Assembly (NCBI GenBank): GCA_037893225.1
Contig: JAZGUH010000402.1
Location: 1,054,001 to 1,118,000, forward strand
Source: Hippasteria phrygiana
Lineage: Eukaryota; Echinodermata; Asteroidea; Valvatida; Goniasteridae
DNA: 64,000 nt
Direction of reading: 5' to 3'
Numbering within the stretch: the first letter of the stretch is position 1; every line of letters begins with the position of its first letter. Position numbers and translations under genes: made by a program. Positions 45,702 through 56,757 of this stretch are shown here, one piece after another. The notes under the pieces were generated by a model. That model searched no databases, had not been told where the DNA came from, and saw nothing but the letters and a program-made list of their open reading frames with translations.

Positions 45702-47451
45702 CACTGGCGTGCAAAAGTCGTCGCGCACCTACACGGTGTATTTTTACCCCCCAAGAATTTTGTTGAAATAAAAAGAATTATCAATAAACATGCATACCTG
45801 TGTTTGGTGTCATTAATTTAGTCAGTTTTAGTCATATTTCCCACTTTCTAGGACATTTAATTAAGTGTGCAACGAGGCCACACTCGCGTCGAGGTTTTCG
45901 TCTGTGATAAACCGCCATATTGGATGACCTCATTACGCATTCATGAGCTCATGAATATATTAACTTGGGCATTTAAACCAATGGGCAAGGAAATTCGCGC
46001 GTTGGAAAACCCACTTTAATAAATATTTATGAGGGTTACTGATGAACCAATCACATAATTCAGAAGATGCCACGTCAGGCTAGGTTACTATGAAGGAATT
46101 TGCATATGAATAGCATTCACTTTAGAGGGAACCACGCAACAATGGCAGGTAAAACTCCGCTCACTGATCACGAAAAAGGGATGTTGCAAGCCCTGCATGA
46201 AGAGGGGCACTCCGCCAGAGAAGTAGCAAGAAGATTAGGCATCAGCGACTCCACCGTGCGGTACAATCTTCGTAAATTACAGGAGCATGGATCATTGGAT
46301 ACCCTGCCGAGATCTGGTCGTCCAAGGGCAACCACTGACCGAGATGACCGCCATCTTGTAATGTCTTCGCGGCGCAACCAGTTCATGACCGCCCCTGAAT
46401 TGGCTGTCGACTTGGCCAATACTTCGGGGGTCGAAGTTCATCGAAGCACAGTATCACGAAGATTGGCAGAAGCTGGGCTCTTTCGGTCGAGTTGCCAGGC
46501 ACAAGCCCCGCCTTACCGACGTGCATAAACAGCGGCGATTAGTCTGGGCCCGCCAACACCTAAACTGGACTCCTGCTGACTGGGACAGGGTAATTTGGAG
46601 TGACGAGTCAAGATTTCAACTTTTTCAGTCAGACGGACGTGTTTATGTCAGACGGTCCGTTGGGGAGGAGTTTAGCGAGGCATGCACGGTTCCGTCTGTG
46701 AAGCATGGGGGATCTGGCATCATGGTCTGGGGGTGTATGGGTTCTTCTGGTGTCGGGTGCCTGGTCTGGGTCAAGGAAAATATCAATGCCATGATTTATG
46801 TTGAAATTCTTCGTGACCACTTGCTGCCGTCTGCCCACCATCTGGTCGGACCTAATTTCATTTTCCAGCACGACAACGCTCCACCTCATACCGCTTTATT
46901 TACGAGGGAGTTCTTGGCCGATCCGACCCCTGAATTCAGGGGTAGTTGGCAGTTCGAGGTGATGGAGTGGCCGGCCCAAAGCCCCGACCTGAATCCGCTT
47001 GAGAATCTCTGGGATGAAATGGAGCGTCGCCTTCACCGTGAAAACCGGCCCAGAAATAAAGACCATTTGTTTGAGATTCTTAAGCAGATTTGGGAGGGGA
47101 TGGACCGCCAGGTCATCACCAATCTCCTTGCTTCAATGCCGAGGAGATGCCAGGCTGTGATCGATGCCAAGGGGGCCTTTACATGTCACTAGACTGATCC
47201 ATCTCTTGTTTTTACAGCGGACCATGGGCGCCGCCATCTTGGATTTAACGTTAATGCGGAAACTCGCCATAGACTTTACACTCTGACTCCTGTTTTTGTA
47301 ACAATTGGTTCACATGACATGGATTTATTAAAGTAAAGACATCAACTCAGACACAGGTATGGGTCAAGTAATATATTTTTATTAATTTACAGTTGCAATG
47401 TCAAAATTTAAATATCACGCACAGGTGCGCGAAGACTTTTGCACGCCAGTG
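45702..47451 (+). mobile_element. Tc1/mariner transposon, complete, 1750 bp
   Basis: 29-bp terminal inverted repeats starting CACTGGCGTGCAAAAGTC differ at one base. TA flanks both ends (45700-45701, 47452-47453), the canonical Tc1/mariner target. It encodes one transposase with a single frameshift. The 5' non-coding region is about 400 bp. Confidence 0.95.
46142..47192 (+). pseudogene. Tc1/mariner transposase, one frameshift
   Basis: Transposase of about 349 residues. The start at 46142 (MAGKTPLTD) is preferred over the in-frame ATG at 46106 or 46100 because the HTH homology begins there. Helix-turn-helix 1 is at about residues 8-46 (AREVARRLGISDSTVRYNL). A GRPR AT-hook-like motif is at 59-62. 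Helix-turn-helix 2 is around STVSRRLAEAGLF. Catalytic residues are D in WSDESRFQLF (codon 46602), D in QHDNAPPH (46872) and E in LNPLENLW (47001). The final two have 42 residues between them, longer than the usual 34. An extra base near 46481-46484 shifts the frame between the second HTH and the catalytic core, so the copy is probably inactive unless the base is a sequencing error. Confidence 0.93.
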
Positions 47452-47603
47452 TATATTTCAACTTTTCTTGACGACAGCACACTTGGTGCCATATTTTCAC
47501 AGGATGATTGAGACTACTATAAACTTACCGTCTAGTAAGATATTTCATAATAATTCAGTAAACAAAATTTGGAGGATTACCAATCGTGTACACTACCTTT
47601 AAA

Positions 47604-48165
47604 GGCACACAGTTGTGTCCAGCGTTTTTTCACTAAGAGGTACATGTAAAAATAACCAGCTTCAAGAGGTGAGAGCGTGCCATTTCTGTGCGCGGCCTAC
47701 ATACATCGAGGCCAATCGACCGCTGACTGTGAGTGATGCATTCTTTCATTTTTCGGGGTCTATCCCGACTTGAGAGATATTGAGTCTGGGCCTGGCGCAT
47801 CGGCCTCTGCGATTGGGCGCTGTCATTGAAGCACTTGGAATTCTTTAGGATTACGGCACACAATACACGCACATGGCCTTTACATGTGTAGGGCTCGTGC
47901 GTTCAATTGCATCTGCTTAGATTATTTTAGATAGATAAGAGTGAGGAAGCTGCTTTCATTGCACAGATCCTTCCAGTCTAAGAACATACACATGCCCATC
48001 GTGTACGGATGATTCTACTGCTTGTCTACATGTACATGATCATGTGGTACATGTACTTGACTTGCTTCAGCGAAATTCATTCAGAATTTTGTTTTTTTAC
48101 ATATTTGGAGGGTTTTAAGGATGACAAACACATAAACTTTCAAATGACCTGAGATAGGGCACAAA
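47604..48165. other. Unassigned sequence
   Basis: ACATGTACATG words lie near 48027 and 48048. No gene or repeat recognised. Confidence 0.3.
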
Positions 48166-48305
48166 AGCTGCTTTCTAACTTTTCCTTTCTCAATGTTGTG
48201 TATGAAGCACTGTATGCTCAGTGCTTTCCGAGAGCCGGTATGAAAAAAATACAGGCTTTCCCGGATGGGACTCGAAGCCATGTCCCACTGCTACTAGTGC
48301 ATAAT
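48166..48305 (-). mobile_element. tRNA-derived SINE, family 2, copy 2
   Basis: GTGTATGAAGCACTGTATG, TCAGTGCTTTCCGAGAGCC and a B-box-like GGCTTCGAGTCCC (reverse strand) match 38932-39085. Confidence 0.55.
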
Positions 48306-48818
48306 GTCTGATGAGCATACAGTGCTTCATGTACTACATGTACATGTATGTCGGGAAAGGGCAAAAAGCTGTCTTCTAATTTACAACAGCCCACAGAAAT
48401 CCCATCTTCTCATTAGAAAAAGTCTCACTGAATAATGAGGAATCAATCGCAAATTATTGATTACTGAGGGAATGATACTGATTCAGTGTACGTACAAGTT
48501 GTGGGAAATTGTAAAGGCTTTACACATCATGATGATGATTGCATTACATGTATATGCAATGGATTTGATCCAACAAAATCGCTTGAAAGATGCAATAGCT
48601 AGATTTTAGCAGGAATTTTAGTGAGGGCCCCCTCCCCCTGACCACGCCCAAGAGGTTGTCAGTCTGCTTGGGAGGGGAGAAGGTTATTTGAACAATGTAT
48701 GGAATGACAGAGCTACAAAAATGTATGTTCAAGTGAGAACACTTTACGGTTCTGTACACAGTTTGCCTAGTGCCCCAAGTAAAGCAAGAGTCCTGCATAC
48801 GTGTACGTGCACTGTGTA
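48306..48818. other. Unassigned sequence
   Basis: A second GAGCATACAGTGCTTCATG word, inverted to the SINE tail, lies at about 48313. Nothing else. Confidence 0.3.
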
Positions 48819-49002
48819 TATCTCCGAGGACAAGAGAAGAAAGGAAACACAAAGAAACCTTTCAGTCCTCGAACGTAGAGTCTTTTGTTGAAATCGGTCC
48901 TCGAACGTAAGGATACGTGCTTAGTCTATGGGGGTTGGTTATATTAAAGGAACAATAGGAAACACAAAGCATTGTCCTCGGACGTATTGGGGAAGTACGA
49001 CC
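48819..49002 (+). mobile_element. CCGAGGACAA MITE (family S), copy 2
   Basis: CTCCGAGGACAAGAGAAG at the left and CATTGTCCTCGGACG at the right; nearly the same as the 25290 copy, including GTGCTTAGTCTATGGGGG. Confidence 0.9.
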
Positions 49003-49226
49003 TAGTGTACATTTACCCCTAACACACACACTCAGTCATGTAAACGGGTGCAATCGTGGACCTCCCATTGTTCCTCTTTTGTTTATACTCTAACTTTTTC
49101 GGAAGGCCTCCCATTGGTTTTGTACACGATTTTCAATCGTGGACGTTAGGTCAAACGTGGACCCTTTGTCTACGCTCGAATTCTTTTGTCCTAGGTCCAC
49201 GATTGCCGGCATATACAAACTCACAC

Positions 49227-49401
49227 CACTCCCTCCACCCCCACCCCTACCACTCCCTCCACCCCCACCCCCACCACTCCCTCCACCCCACCCCCACCAC
49301 TCCCTCCACCCCCACCCCCCCTCCACCCCCACTCCCTCCACCCCCACAACCCCAACAACCCCACTCCCTCCACCCCCACTACATGTACTACTCCCTCCAC
49401 C
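49227..49401 (+). repeat. CACTCCCTCCACCCCCAC minisatellite
   Basis: A strand-asymmetric C-rich array of about ten degenerate units. The opposite strand is G-rich with GGGGGTGGAGGGAG blocks. Proline-rich (or glycine-rich reverse) open frames here are artefacts. Confidence 0.9.
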
Positions 49402-50395
49402 ATATCCCTTCCCGGACTTCATCCTCAAGCCCTCTTCAGAAATTGTTTATGGGGTTGAGAAATAGGTTTTTCTTTGTAAAAAGCACAAATAAGAAAACAA
49501 AATTACTCCCCCCCCCCCCTTATGACAAACCCTGGGTGCACCACCAACCTCAGTGATGTATATTCCGATAGGCAGAAAATTGGGAAAAAGAAAAGTCTCA
49601 TGTCATTTGATTCCAACACATTTGGTGGGTAAATTGAATACGACGGCTATCCAACCATGAGCTGCCTCTTTGTTTTGTTTTTTATCGAGCAATATAAAAT
49701 TGTGTCAATTGGTCTGCAAACACTCCATTTATCAGCACGTGTGGCGGGTACAATGCATGCACAAACACTGGTTGTGTACTTGGACGTTGGATAGTGCTTG
49801 CTTAATTGTTGCTGTTGGCTACTGGTTCTTTTGACACATTTATGTGAGGTGGTGTTTTTTTGGAAACTACATGGGATATTGCCGCCTTAACCTTTTCCCA
49901 TCAAACATTTCCTTCCACTCATTCACCAAGCCTTGTCAGTCCTCGTCTTTTTCTCTACTCCATGTCTGTCGCACAGTTCCCCCGTAAACCCTGAATTTGT
50001 TGCTAGTCTTTTTCCGGACGTCTTTCCATCTTCACCTCTTCTCTTCGCTGCCCTGATCCATTCCCCCCTCCTTAACATACAAATATAATTTGTTTTGCCA
50101 GCCAGGCAAGAAACATTGGAGAGCAGTGAGCAGATTGTCAGTGCCTGGTTTATCGATGCTGTGCTGTATTCTGTGATTTGATTAGACTCACCGAGCTGTA
50201 GAACAAAATTACATTGTACAATAATGGACGTCGCCGTACAAATAATACTCCTTTGGCAGATGCTATTTAAGTTTGCCTAATATATACAACAAATATGCAC
50301 ATTGTATGGTTCAATTTTTTAATTTTTTTTAAATTAAAATTGTGAAAATGTTCATGTATATGTACATGCCGATAGTCATGTTTTGCTATACTATA
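49402..50395. other. Unassigned sequence
   Basis: 49840-50220 is repeat-free and moderately complex. No coding signal was recognised. Confidence 0.3.
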
Positions 50396-50566
50396 TAGTG
50401 AGGACAATGCTCTGTGTTTCCTATTGTTCCTTTACTTTAAAAAGCTGCCAAAGACTAAGCACGTATTTTTTTGTCCGAGGACCGCTTTTTAACAAAAGCC
50501 CGACTCCCGAGGACAAGAAAGATTCCTTTGTATTTTCTTTCTCCTCTTGTCCTCAAACATAATACT
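50396..50566 (-). mobile_element. CCGAGGACAA MITE (family S), copy 3
   Basis: GAGGACAATGCTCTGTGTTTC, GACTAAGCACGTAT and CTCCTCTTGTCCTC in reverse orientation; ends diverged. Confidence 0.8.
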
Positions 50567-51222
50567 GCGTGAGTGCATGTAGAAAAATCTTGAGCCGTTC
50601 CGTGCTTCGTGTAACGTACATGTACATGTAGGTCCGTTTCTCTATTTACAGTAATCAAAGAGAGTACCACGCATGCTGACATATTAATGGTGCAGGCTGA
50701 ATCGCTGGCATGAAATTGAGAAATTGAAACTTGGCCACCCTCCTTGAATAAATATTTGATGGGTGCCGATGGTGACACTCCATAGCATTAGGTGTTTCAT
50801 GTCGGCTTTTTATGTATATGTACATTTGTATACCCCCCTCCCCTATACATGTAGCTGTGTGACTTTCACCACTGTGACCTGGGTATGGGTCCCCCCTGAA
50901 TTGGCATGTTTTCAGTTTGAACTCTATCACCACTCACTCACAACCTTGTCACAGAAGCTGTGTTCACACTAGACTTTGAGGTAAAACTCTGGTTACCTGT
51001 GCTACAATGCACATGCACATGTACATGTATGTACACCCATTGAACAATGTACATGTACATGTCCAGTCTGAAAAACATTCCACTCGGTCAATAATTTTCA
51101 CAGTGATTACCCTTTGTACATGTAGGAAGCACAATGCCGACTAACTACGTTCAGTCAATAGATGGCAGTATTTTAAACAAATCTGTTATTTTGGAAAACG
51201 ATGTACATACATGTACATAATA
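50567..51222. other. Unassigned, with ACATGT words
   Basis: ACATGTACATGTA words at about 50619, 51018 and 51048. GTTCACACTAGAC at 50961 is like a TTCACACTA terminus, but no convincing partner was found. Confidence 0.35.
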
Positions 51223-51352
51223 TGGAATTTCCACTTTTCTTGAAAACGACAGCACACCAGGTGCCATTATTTCACAGGATGCTTGAGACTGCTATTTACT
51301 TAGTCTATTAAGGTATTTTGTAATAATTCAGTGTTTTTTTGTTTTTTTTAAT
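51223..51352 (-). mobile_element. MITE family G, partial copy 4
   Basis: TTCCACTTTTCTTGAAAACG, CAGCACACCAGGTGCC and CACAGGATGCTTGAGAC match the half-element at 51467 in inverse orientation. Confidence 0.75.
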
Positions 51353-51466
51353 GATGTATACTACATACCTATTAAGTCACCACATTAGATTTACAGCATG
51401 TTAAAAGTGCATCGTGTGTCATTTTCCCCCTTAACTCTGCGGTGTGCCATGGCGCTGTTATGTTAA

Positions 51467-51675
51467 AGGTACATATAGTATACATCATTTGCAAACATCA
51501 AAAAACAAAACTACTGAATTATTACGAAATACTGTACTAGACTGTAAGAAAATAGCAGTCTCAAGCATCCTGTGAAATCATGGCACCCGGTGTGCTGCCG
51601 TTTTCAAGAAAAGTGGAAATTTATATCATTTTCCAACGATTGTCGGCCAACAATCATTGGAAATAGTCTACCATG
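51467..51675 (+). mobile_element. MITE family G, partial copy 5
   Basis: GTACTAGACTGTAAG, CTCAAGCATCCTGTGAAATC and GGCACCCGGTGTGCTGCCG. It supplies the empty site for the 33338-34662 insertion. With copy 4 it forms a large inverted pair. Confidence 0.75.
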
Positions 51676-52523
51676 TCCACATCGGTAGGAAACTGAATCA
51701 TTTTTTGCCAAGCTATATCATACCTTTAAATTCTTTTTATTAATTCGGGATATCTCGTTGGCTGTTCACAGAATATGCCATTTGATTACCATCAACAGCC
51801 CACAGTCTGTAGGGGTTTGCAGGGCACCTGGCCAACCATGCCTTCTCCGCTAATCCCCTCGGATTAAACTGCCGCATTATTTATGCAATCAATGATAACC
51901 CGTGGTGAAGGCAGTGGGCTGAAGGGGATTCAGGATTTGCAAAATCTTCCCCTTGAGTAAGATGTGTGTAGTCTGGGTCTGTTGCCATGGCTGCGACCCA
52001 ATGAACCCCCCCCCCCCCCCCCCAGTGTGACTGGCCGGGGACAAAGGAGGGGAAGAACCCATGTTCAAGATTCTTAAGTGCATTGAAGACATTTTTAGAA
52101 ATGCACAGATAAATTATGCTTGGTTGGGGTTGGATATAAATTTATTGTATGGCAAGACAAAGGTATGATACATGTATGCATTGGCATAGCTGACAGCATA
52201 ATTGCAGGCAGTGTTCATACATATATACATGTACATGTACATACTTTGTGTGATTTCAGCATATTGACTTATGCATGAAATAACAAGTCTGCGTACATGT
52301 AAGTTTGAGCTCAATCCTTCATCTGAGTAATGCATAAATAAGAAAATAGTGAAAAACCACTGATTTTGTGCACGTTCGTACAGGTCCGTGCCTATTTTGG
52401 TTGTGGAAATTGAAATGACCCATGGCTTGCACGGAGGTCTTCAGATGCAATTTTTTTTGAAGGTGACAGCATTTCAGATAGAAAGACTTCTCAGATACAT
52501 GTAGCTTGTTACTGGTATCATTA
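51676..52523. other. Unassigned sequence
   Basis: A C17 run lies at about 52007-52023 and TACATGTACATGTACAT lies near 52226. No gene was recognised. Confidence 0.35.
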
Positions 52524-52713
52524 TTAACCAGTTCGCGTCGGATGACGTGTATACACGCACTCGAGCGAGAACGGGACCCAGCGGAAATATCTGTCAGCGA
52601 CCGGCTCGCAGTGAGCGAGGCCGGAAATATCAGGGTGTGCTACCCGCAGATATCGGCCTGAACCCGTGTGGCACCCAGGCTCGTGAAAAATAATCCCGGC
52701 ACGAACTGGTTAA
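52524..52713 (+). mobile_element. TTAA piggyBac-like MITE, family Q, intact ends
   Basis: TTAACCAGTTCGCGTCGGAT at the left and GGCACGAACTGGTTAA at the right, with TTAA at both sides. GTGTATACACGC palindrome near 52546. 190 bp. Confidence 0.85.
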
Positions 52714-52744
52714 ACAATGAGCTTTGAGATTGAAACTTAATTTT

Positions 52745-52930
52745 TTTTTCTGGGAACGAGACTATTTCCAACGACTGTTGGCCGACCATCACTGGAAATT
52801 GATACAAAAATTCCACTTTTCTTGAAAATGACAGCACACAAGGTGCCATGAGTTCACAGGATACTTGAGACTACATATATTAATCAGTCAAGTGAGGTAT
52901 TACATAATAATTTGGTACATGTACCAAACT
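52745..52930 (-). mobile_element. MITE family G, partial copy 6
   Basis: CATCACTGGAAATTGATAC, TTCCACTTTTCTTGAAAATG and CACAAGGTGCCATGAGTTC match copies 1 and 5 reversed. Confidence 0.75.
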
Positions 52931-53014
52931 TAAATCAAGCACATCTTTGTGACAGAACTTTGAACAAAATAATATAGTTGGTCCAAGGTACACAAGGCAA
53001 TTAAAGGGGGGTCT

Positions 53015-53185
53015 CACCAACGGTGGAAGTTACCTCGCGTGGGTCTTGTATGTAGGTATGAAAATTTAGATCTGGACCCAGGAAAACTGTAAGGGTTGTG
53101 GGGTTGGCAACCTAAAATGTGGCCAACCCCACCACCCCTGTTGTAGCTTTACCTAGAGTGGCTTTTAGCCTTGAATAGGGCAACT
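53015..53185 (+). mobile_element. MITE family R, copy 4, with shared upstream piece
   Basis: CTCACCAACGGTGGAAGTTA is also at about 23958. GATCTGGACCCAGGAAAACT is like 24256. GTTGTGGGGTTGGCAACC and GGCCAACCCCACCACC form the hairpin. Confidence 0.7.
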
Positions 53186-53754
53186 TCCACGCAAAAATTA
53201 GATTGAAAGACCTTGCTATCAATTCTAGCCTTTCATAACTAATTCTCAGTACATTTACTGTGCATAATTTACAATATATGTATGAATGCACAGCGGCGGA
53301 TTCTACAAGGACATGTTTGGAATTAACCAAACGACATGTGTTCTGCAATAGAGATCTAAAAATATTTAATTTGAAGGAAGTGAGCAGTGCTACCGTGCTT
53401 CATTTGCACTTTGCTAAATCTAGCAATCAATAACGCAACCTGTCACAACAGCTTTTCAGCAAACTACGTCCTTCTTAAGCTTAATTATTCATAGAGGGGC
53501 TCGTCGGCAGAAGCACTGTTTGATTGCAGGCTGATTCAGACACCTTGCTGAAGATGTTTTAATCTTTGATTGAAACCTAGGTCATTTTTATCTTGCGTGC
53601 GAGTGAGTTGGACTTGCATTTGAGTCTTCCAACTCTTAAGTTGGAGTCTCTACAGTAGTATCTTTGAGTACCGAGGGTTACAAGTCCGAATCTTGAGTTT
53701 TGTGTCTCGAGTCAAACCCACAATCTGCATTTGTTTATTTTACGTCAAACAATC
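53186..53754. other. Unassigned, partly unique
   Basis: 53390-53560 is repeat-free with CTTAATTATTCATAG. GAGTC/GACTC words recur at 53600-53715. No coding signal. Confidence 0.3.
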
Positions 53755-53945
53755 CACAAGGGAAACTGACTAGGTAAATTTGAATACGTTTTCAAAGTGA
53801 ACAAGGAAACTGGCAGGAGCGGGATTCGAACCTGCGACCTCCGGGTTACCGTACAGTTGGTATAGAGCGCCGGTACGGTAACCCGGAGGTCGCAGGTTCG
53901 AATCCCGCTCCTGCCAGTTTCTTTGTTCACTTTGAAAATTTGTTT
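53755..53945. mobile_element. tRNA-like foldback element, near-perfect 66-bp arms
   Basis: Arms 53789-53854 and 53873-53938 pair with one mismatch. Each arm contains GGTTCGAATCCCGCTCC or its complement, which includes a Pol III B box, and ACTGGCAGGAGCGGG. The 18-nt loop AGTTGGTATAGAGCGCCG is the tRNA D-arm remnant. Relatives lie at 17405, 23950 and 55020. Confidence 0.85.
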
Positions 53946-55019
53946 ATTTTAGTCGGTTTATTTTAATTCTTCCAGGTAAAGATACATGTGCCAAGGATTA
54001 ATCTAAAGTGCATATCACACTGTAGGCTTGTGTTGGGCTACATGTACATGTGTACATACCCCTCAAAATAAGAAATAAAATAAAATAGCTTGAAGAAACC
54101 TGTAGGAAGATGAAGACATTTTCAGTTTCAGACGTGGAAGGAAAACCCTAGAAAGGCCACAGACTCCCATAAGGACTGAAAACCCAATTTACACATTAAT
54201 TTGGGTGGGATTGAAACACTGGCCAACGTTGGTGGAAGGCAGTGCTGGTAATATTGTAGTATCACCAAGATTTTGAGTCCAATCCGGTCGCCGGGAAACT
54301 CCACAAGATGTAGCCTAAAACAAATTACACGTTATTTCTCAGCAATTTTCCCCCTTTTTAAAATTAACATTAATTTTTCTTTTTCAGATTTAACTTCTAA
54401 CTCGGCACAGTCTATACACACTCCTATTTTGGGGATGTGAAGATTTTGCTCTGTATATATGCGATTTTAATAGCTTGATTTGATTTTGTTTTTATTTTGG
54501 TCTCCAGGTTGACTCTTGAAATGAACCAGATAAATTGACGCATAGCTACTGAGGAAATTCAGTAGGCCTGACGTGAAAGAGAGACTCTGCACAGGTAAAC
54601 GATATTAAAGGATTATTCAGCCCAAGGAAAGAGTTTGTCATTGGGGGGATAAATTATGATAATTCCCATGGAAACGCACATTTAGACATTGATTTTGAAG
54701 TACAGTATCAGTGACTGTAGAAAATACTTGCAAATGGTCGTGGATTTCAGTTCTGTAAGGCGGAATGCAGAATTAAAGGAGGAGTAATTTGGGGTTCGAC
54801 ACTGCAGTAATGTAGGGTTTTAAAGGTTCCTCATGGTGCATGGCACTCCAGCCCTGTAAATCCTCAAGCCCAACCTCGAGTCACCCCATCTTTATTTCTT
54901 ATTTCCCCATCAGCTGCTTCTCAGTTGCAGGGCTGGCCATCTTCACAAATTCAGTTAAATGGCAAGTTGTCGGGGGAAGAAAAGGGCATGTACACACAAA
55001 CAAAAGAATTATCGTCAAC
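53946..55019. other. Unassigned sequence
   Basis: No repeat family, hairpin or coding signal recognised apart from ACATGT near 54040. Confidence 0.3.
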
Positions 55020-55292
55020 CAGACCGTGAAGGAAACTGACTTACATTGGGTACATGTGGGTAATTTTGAATGAATTTTCAAAGTGAACGAAGAAAACTGG
55101 CAGGAGCGGGATTGGAACTTGCGACCTCCGGAATTCTGTAGCGGCACTGTGCCAACTGAGCTATCTAAATTGTCAGTGTCTTAGTTCGGAGGGCACTAGT
55201 CAGAAGCGACATTGTGGGGGATCACTCAATGAGGATTGGACTTTTTAGCTCCCGCTCTGCCAGTTTTCTTTGTTCACTTTGAAAATTCAGAC
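55020..55292. mobile_element. tRNA-like composite element with inverted ends, copy 4
   Basis: TTTTCAAAGTGAACGAAGAA followed by ACTGGCAGGAGCGGGA at the left is inverted as TCCCGCTCTGCCAGTTTTC and TTTGTTCACTTTGAAAA at the right. The interior contains GTGCCAACTGAGCTA (A-box, reverse strand) and the shared GACATTGTGGGGGATCACTC. Confidence 0.8.
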
Positions 55293-55348
55293 AAAAGAAT
55301 TGTGAAATATTTATTGCACACATAGTAGTCGTGCTTTCCTCGACTACT

Positions 55349-55506
55349 GAGGACAATGCTTTGTGTTTCCTATTGTTCCTTTAATATAACACAACCCCAT
55401 AGACTAAGCACGTATTTTTACGTCCCAGGACTGATTTTAACAAAAGACCAACTCCCGAGGACAAGAAAGATTCCTTTGTATTTTCTTTCTCCTCTTGTCC
55501 TCGAAC
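55349..55506 (-). mobile_element. CCGAGGACAA MITE (family S), copy 4
   Basis: TGAGGACAATGCTTTGTG, GACTAAGCACGTAT and CTCCTCTTGTCCTCGAACG, reverse orientation. Confidence 0.85.
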
Positions 55507-56342
55507 GTACAATGTATATATACAAGCTTTATGCAGTGTACAGCAAGCCGGTTTTGTTTGGCCCATTTTGTATTGAACTGTATTTTGTCAATCCAAAATT
55601 TTGCAAAGATGGTGTTTTATGCACAATTCCTCGCTATTCCAGGTGATAAAAGAGAGAAGTTCTACCTGGATTTGCTGTACGATGTCACTTTCTTGTAACC
55701 TAGTCACATCACCTGGTCATTTTGCACAAAAAGGGCAGCGCCTTAGGAAATTCAACATCTCTTAATTTGCCATCCTGTCAAAGTGAGCACTTTATGCTGG
55801 ACATCATTTTAGTAACCCGTTCAAACTGATTTTGGAAATGATTGTATCAACTGACCAAAAAAAACGAAATTCTACGGGTTGACTTGTTTAAGTGTCCAAC
55901 TTTTTCACTTGCTGGCGGACAATTTGAAAGTTAGCACATGATTTTCATGCTAAAAAAACAAAAACTGAATACTTGTCACAAGCAGTACACATGTTCATCA
56001 CATGAGAATTTGACGGATAATCCTTCATGTAATGTATTTTTTTTAACCAAGGAAGACTTAACATGCTTTAACCCTCCTACAATGACAACAAAGTTCTGTG
56101 TAATGTATGACACTTCAAAACCTTTCAGATATTCTCATGTGAAGAAATTGTTGGAGTTCTGAAGTGTTTTAAGTTTGTACTTTGTGGAGTATGTGCCTAT
56201 GAACCTACTGCAAACAAACTCTGCTGCAAGATCATTGCGGTATTCAGAGTGTTTTGAAGAGTCACTGTGAAGTTTTGTTGGGGGTTCACTACCGAACCAT
56301 ATTAAATGTACAGCATGAAGTTTTTAGGAGTGGTTCCTATGG
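55507..56342. other. Unassigned sequence
   Basis: AT-rich, no repeat family or gene. Confidence 0.3.
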
Positions 56343-56757
56343 GTATGTTCAGACGGAGGCAGCTATCTTTTTCCAAATAACCCTAACAGTCCTGAACCTC
56401 CCAATTTCAATATGATTTTCAACACACCATAGGGAGTTAGGGTAACTCAACGGGGATTCTGTACAGCTAGTGATCAAATCTAAAATGTGCTCTTGTTCAT
56501 ACAATGATGGTTAATTAGCTCCGGAGCTAGAGTTGCAGTGGAGCTAAAAGGTCTTCAAATATGTTAGGTAATATGTGTTCATAGGGTGACGGTGTACAAT
56601 GTACTTCCTCAGTGCGGGCTAGGTCGGTTACTTCCAAACGACAAATTACGGTAGAGCTAGCCCCACAAATTTTCGGGGCTAGCCCCGAATCTGGCTAAAA
56701 AAGGCAGCTACATTTACATTGTGAGTTAGCCCTCTGTCCGAACGACACCTATGTGAA
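56343..56757. mobile_element. TTCAGACGGA-ended element with GCTAGCCCC words
   Basis: TTCAGACGGAGGCAGCTA at the left and TAGCCCTCTGTCCGAACGAC at the right are approximate inverted ends. GCTAGCCCC, GGGGCTAGC and GAGCTA/TAGCTC words fill the interior. A CCCTAAC element lies inside the left part. Confidence 0.55.
56379..56448 (+). mobile_element. 70-bp CCCTAAC-ended MITE (family T, copy h)
   Basis: AACCCTAACAGTCC at the left and GGGAGTTAGGGT at the right; CCAATTTCAATATGA as at 35565. Confidence 0.7.

Larger units (their letters stand above)
45354..47603 (+). mobile_element. MITE family G, copy 3, interrupted by Tc1/mariner
   Basis: Ends TTTAAAGGCAGTGTACATGA and, inverted, CGTGTACACTACCTTTAAA. 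Interior landmarks (TTTTAGAAATGGGCGG, GGAAATATCGTTCCACTGACC) match 42359-42769 reversed. The 45702-47451 transposon sits at a TA in it. Confidence 0.85.

Noticed and set aside
49090..49556. Proline- or glycine-rich protein
   Set aside because: The frames lie on a C-rich minisatellite and are open simply because of its composition.
50961..51066. A MITE between GTTCACACTAGAC and CCAGTCTGAAAAAC
   Set aside because: The proposed ends pair poorly and the interior is an ACATGT tract.
53820..53915. A pair of divergent tRNA genes
   Set aside because: The two arms are exact inverted copies lacking D-arm and acceptor-stem sequence, so they are the stem of a foldback element.
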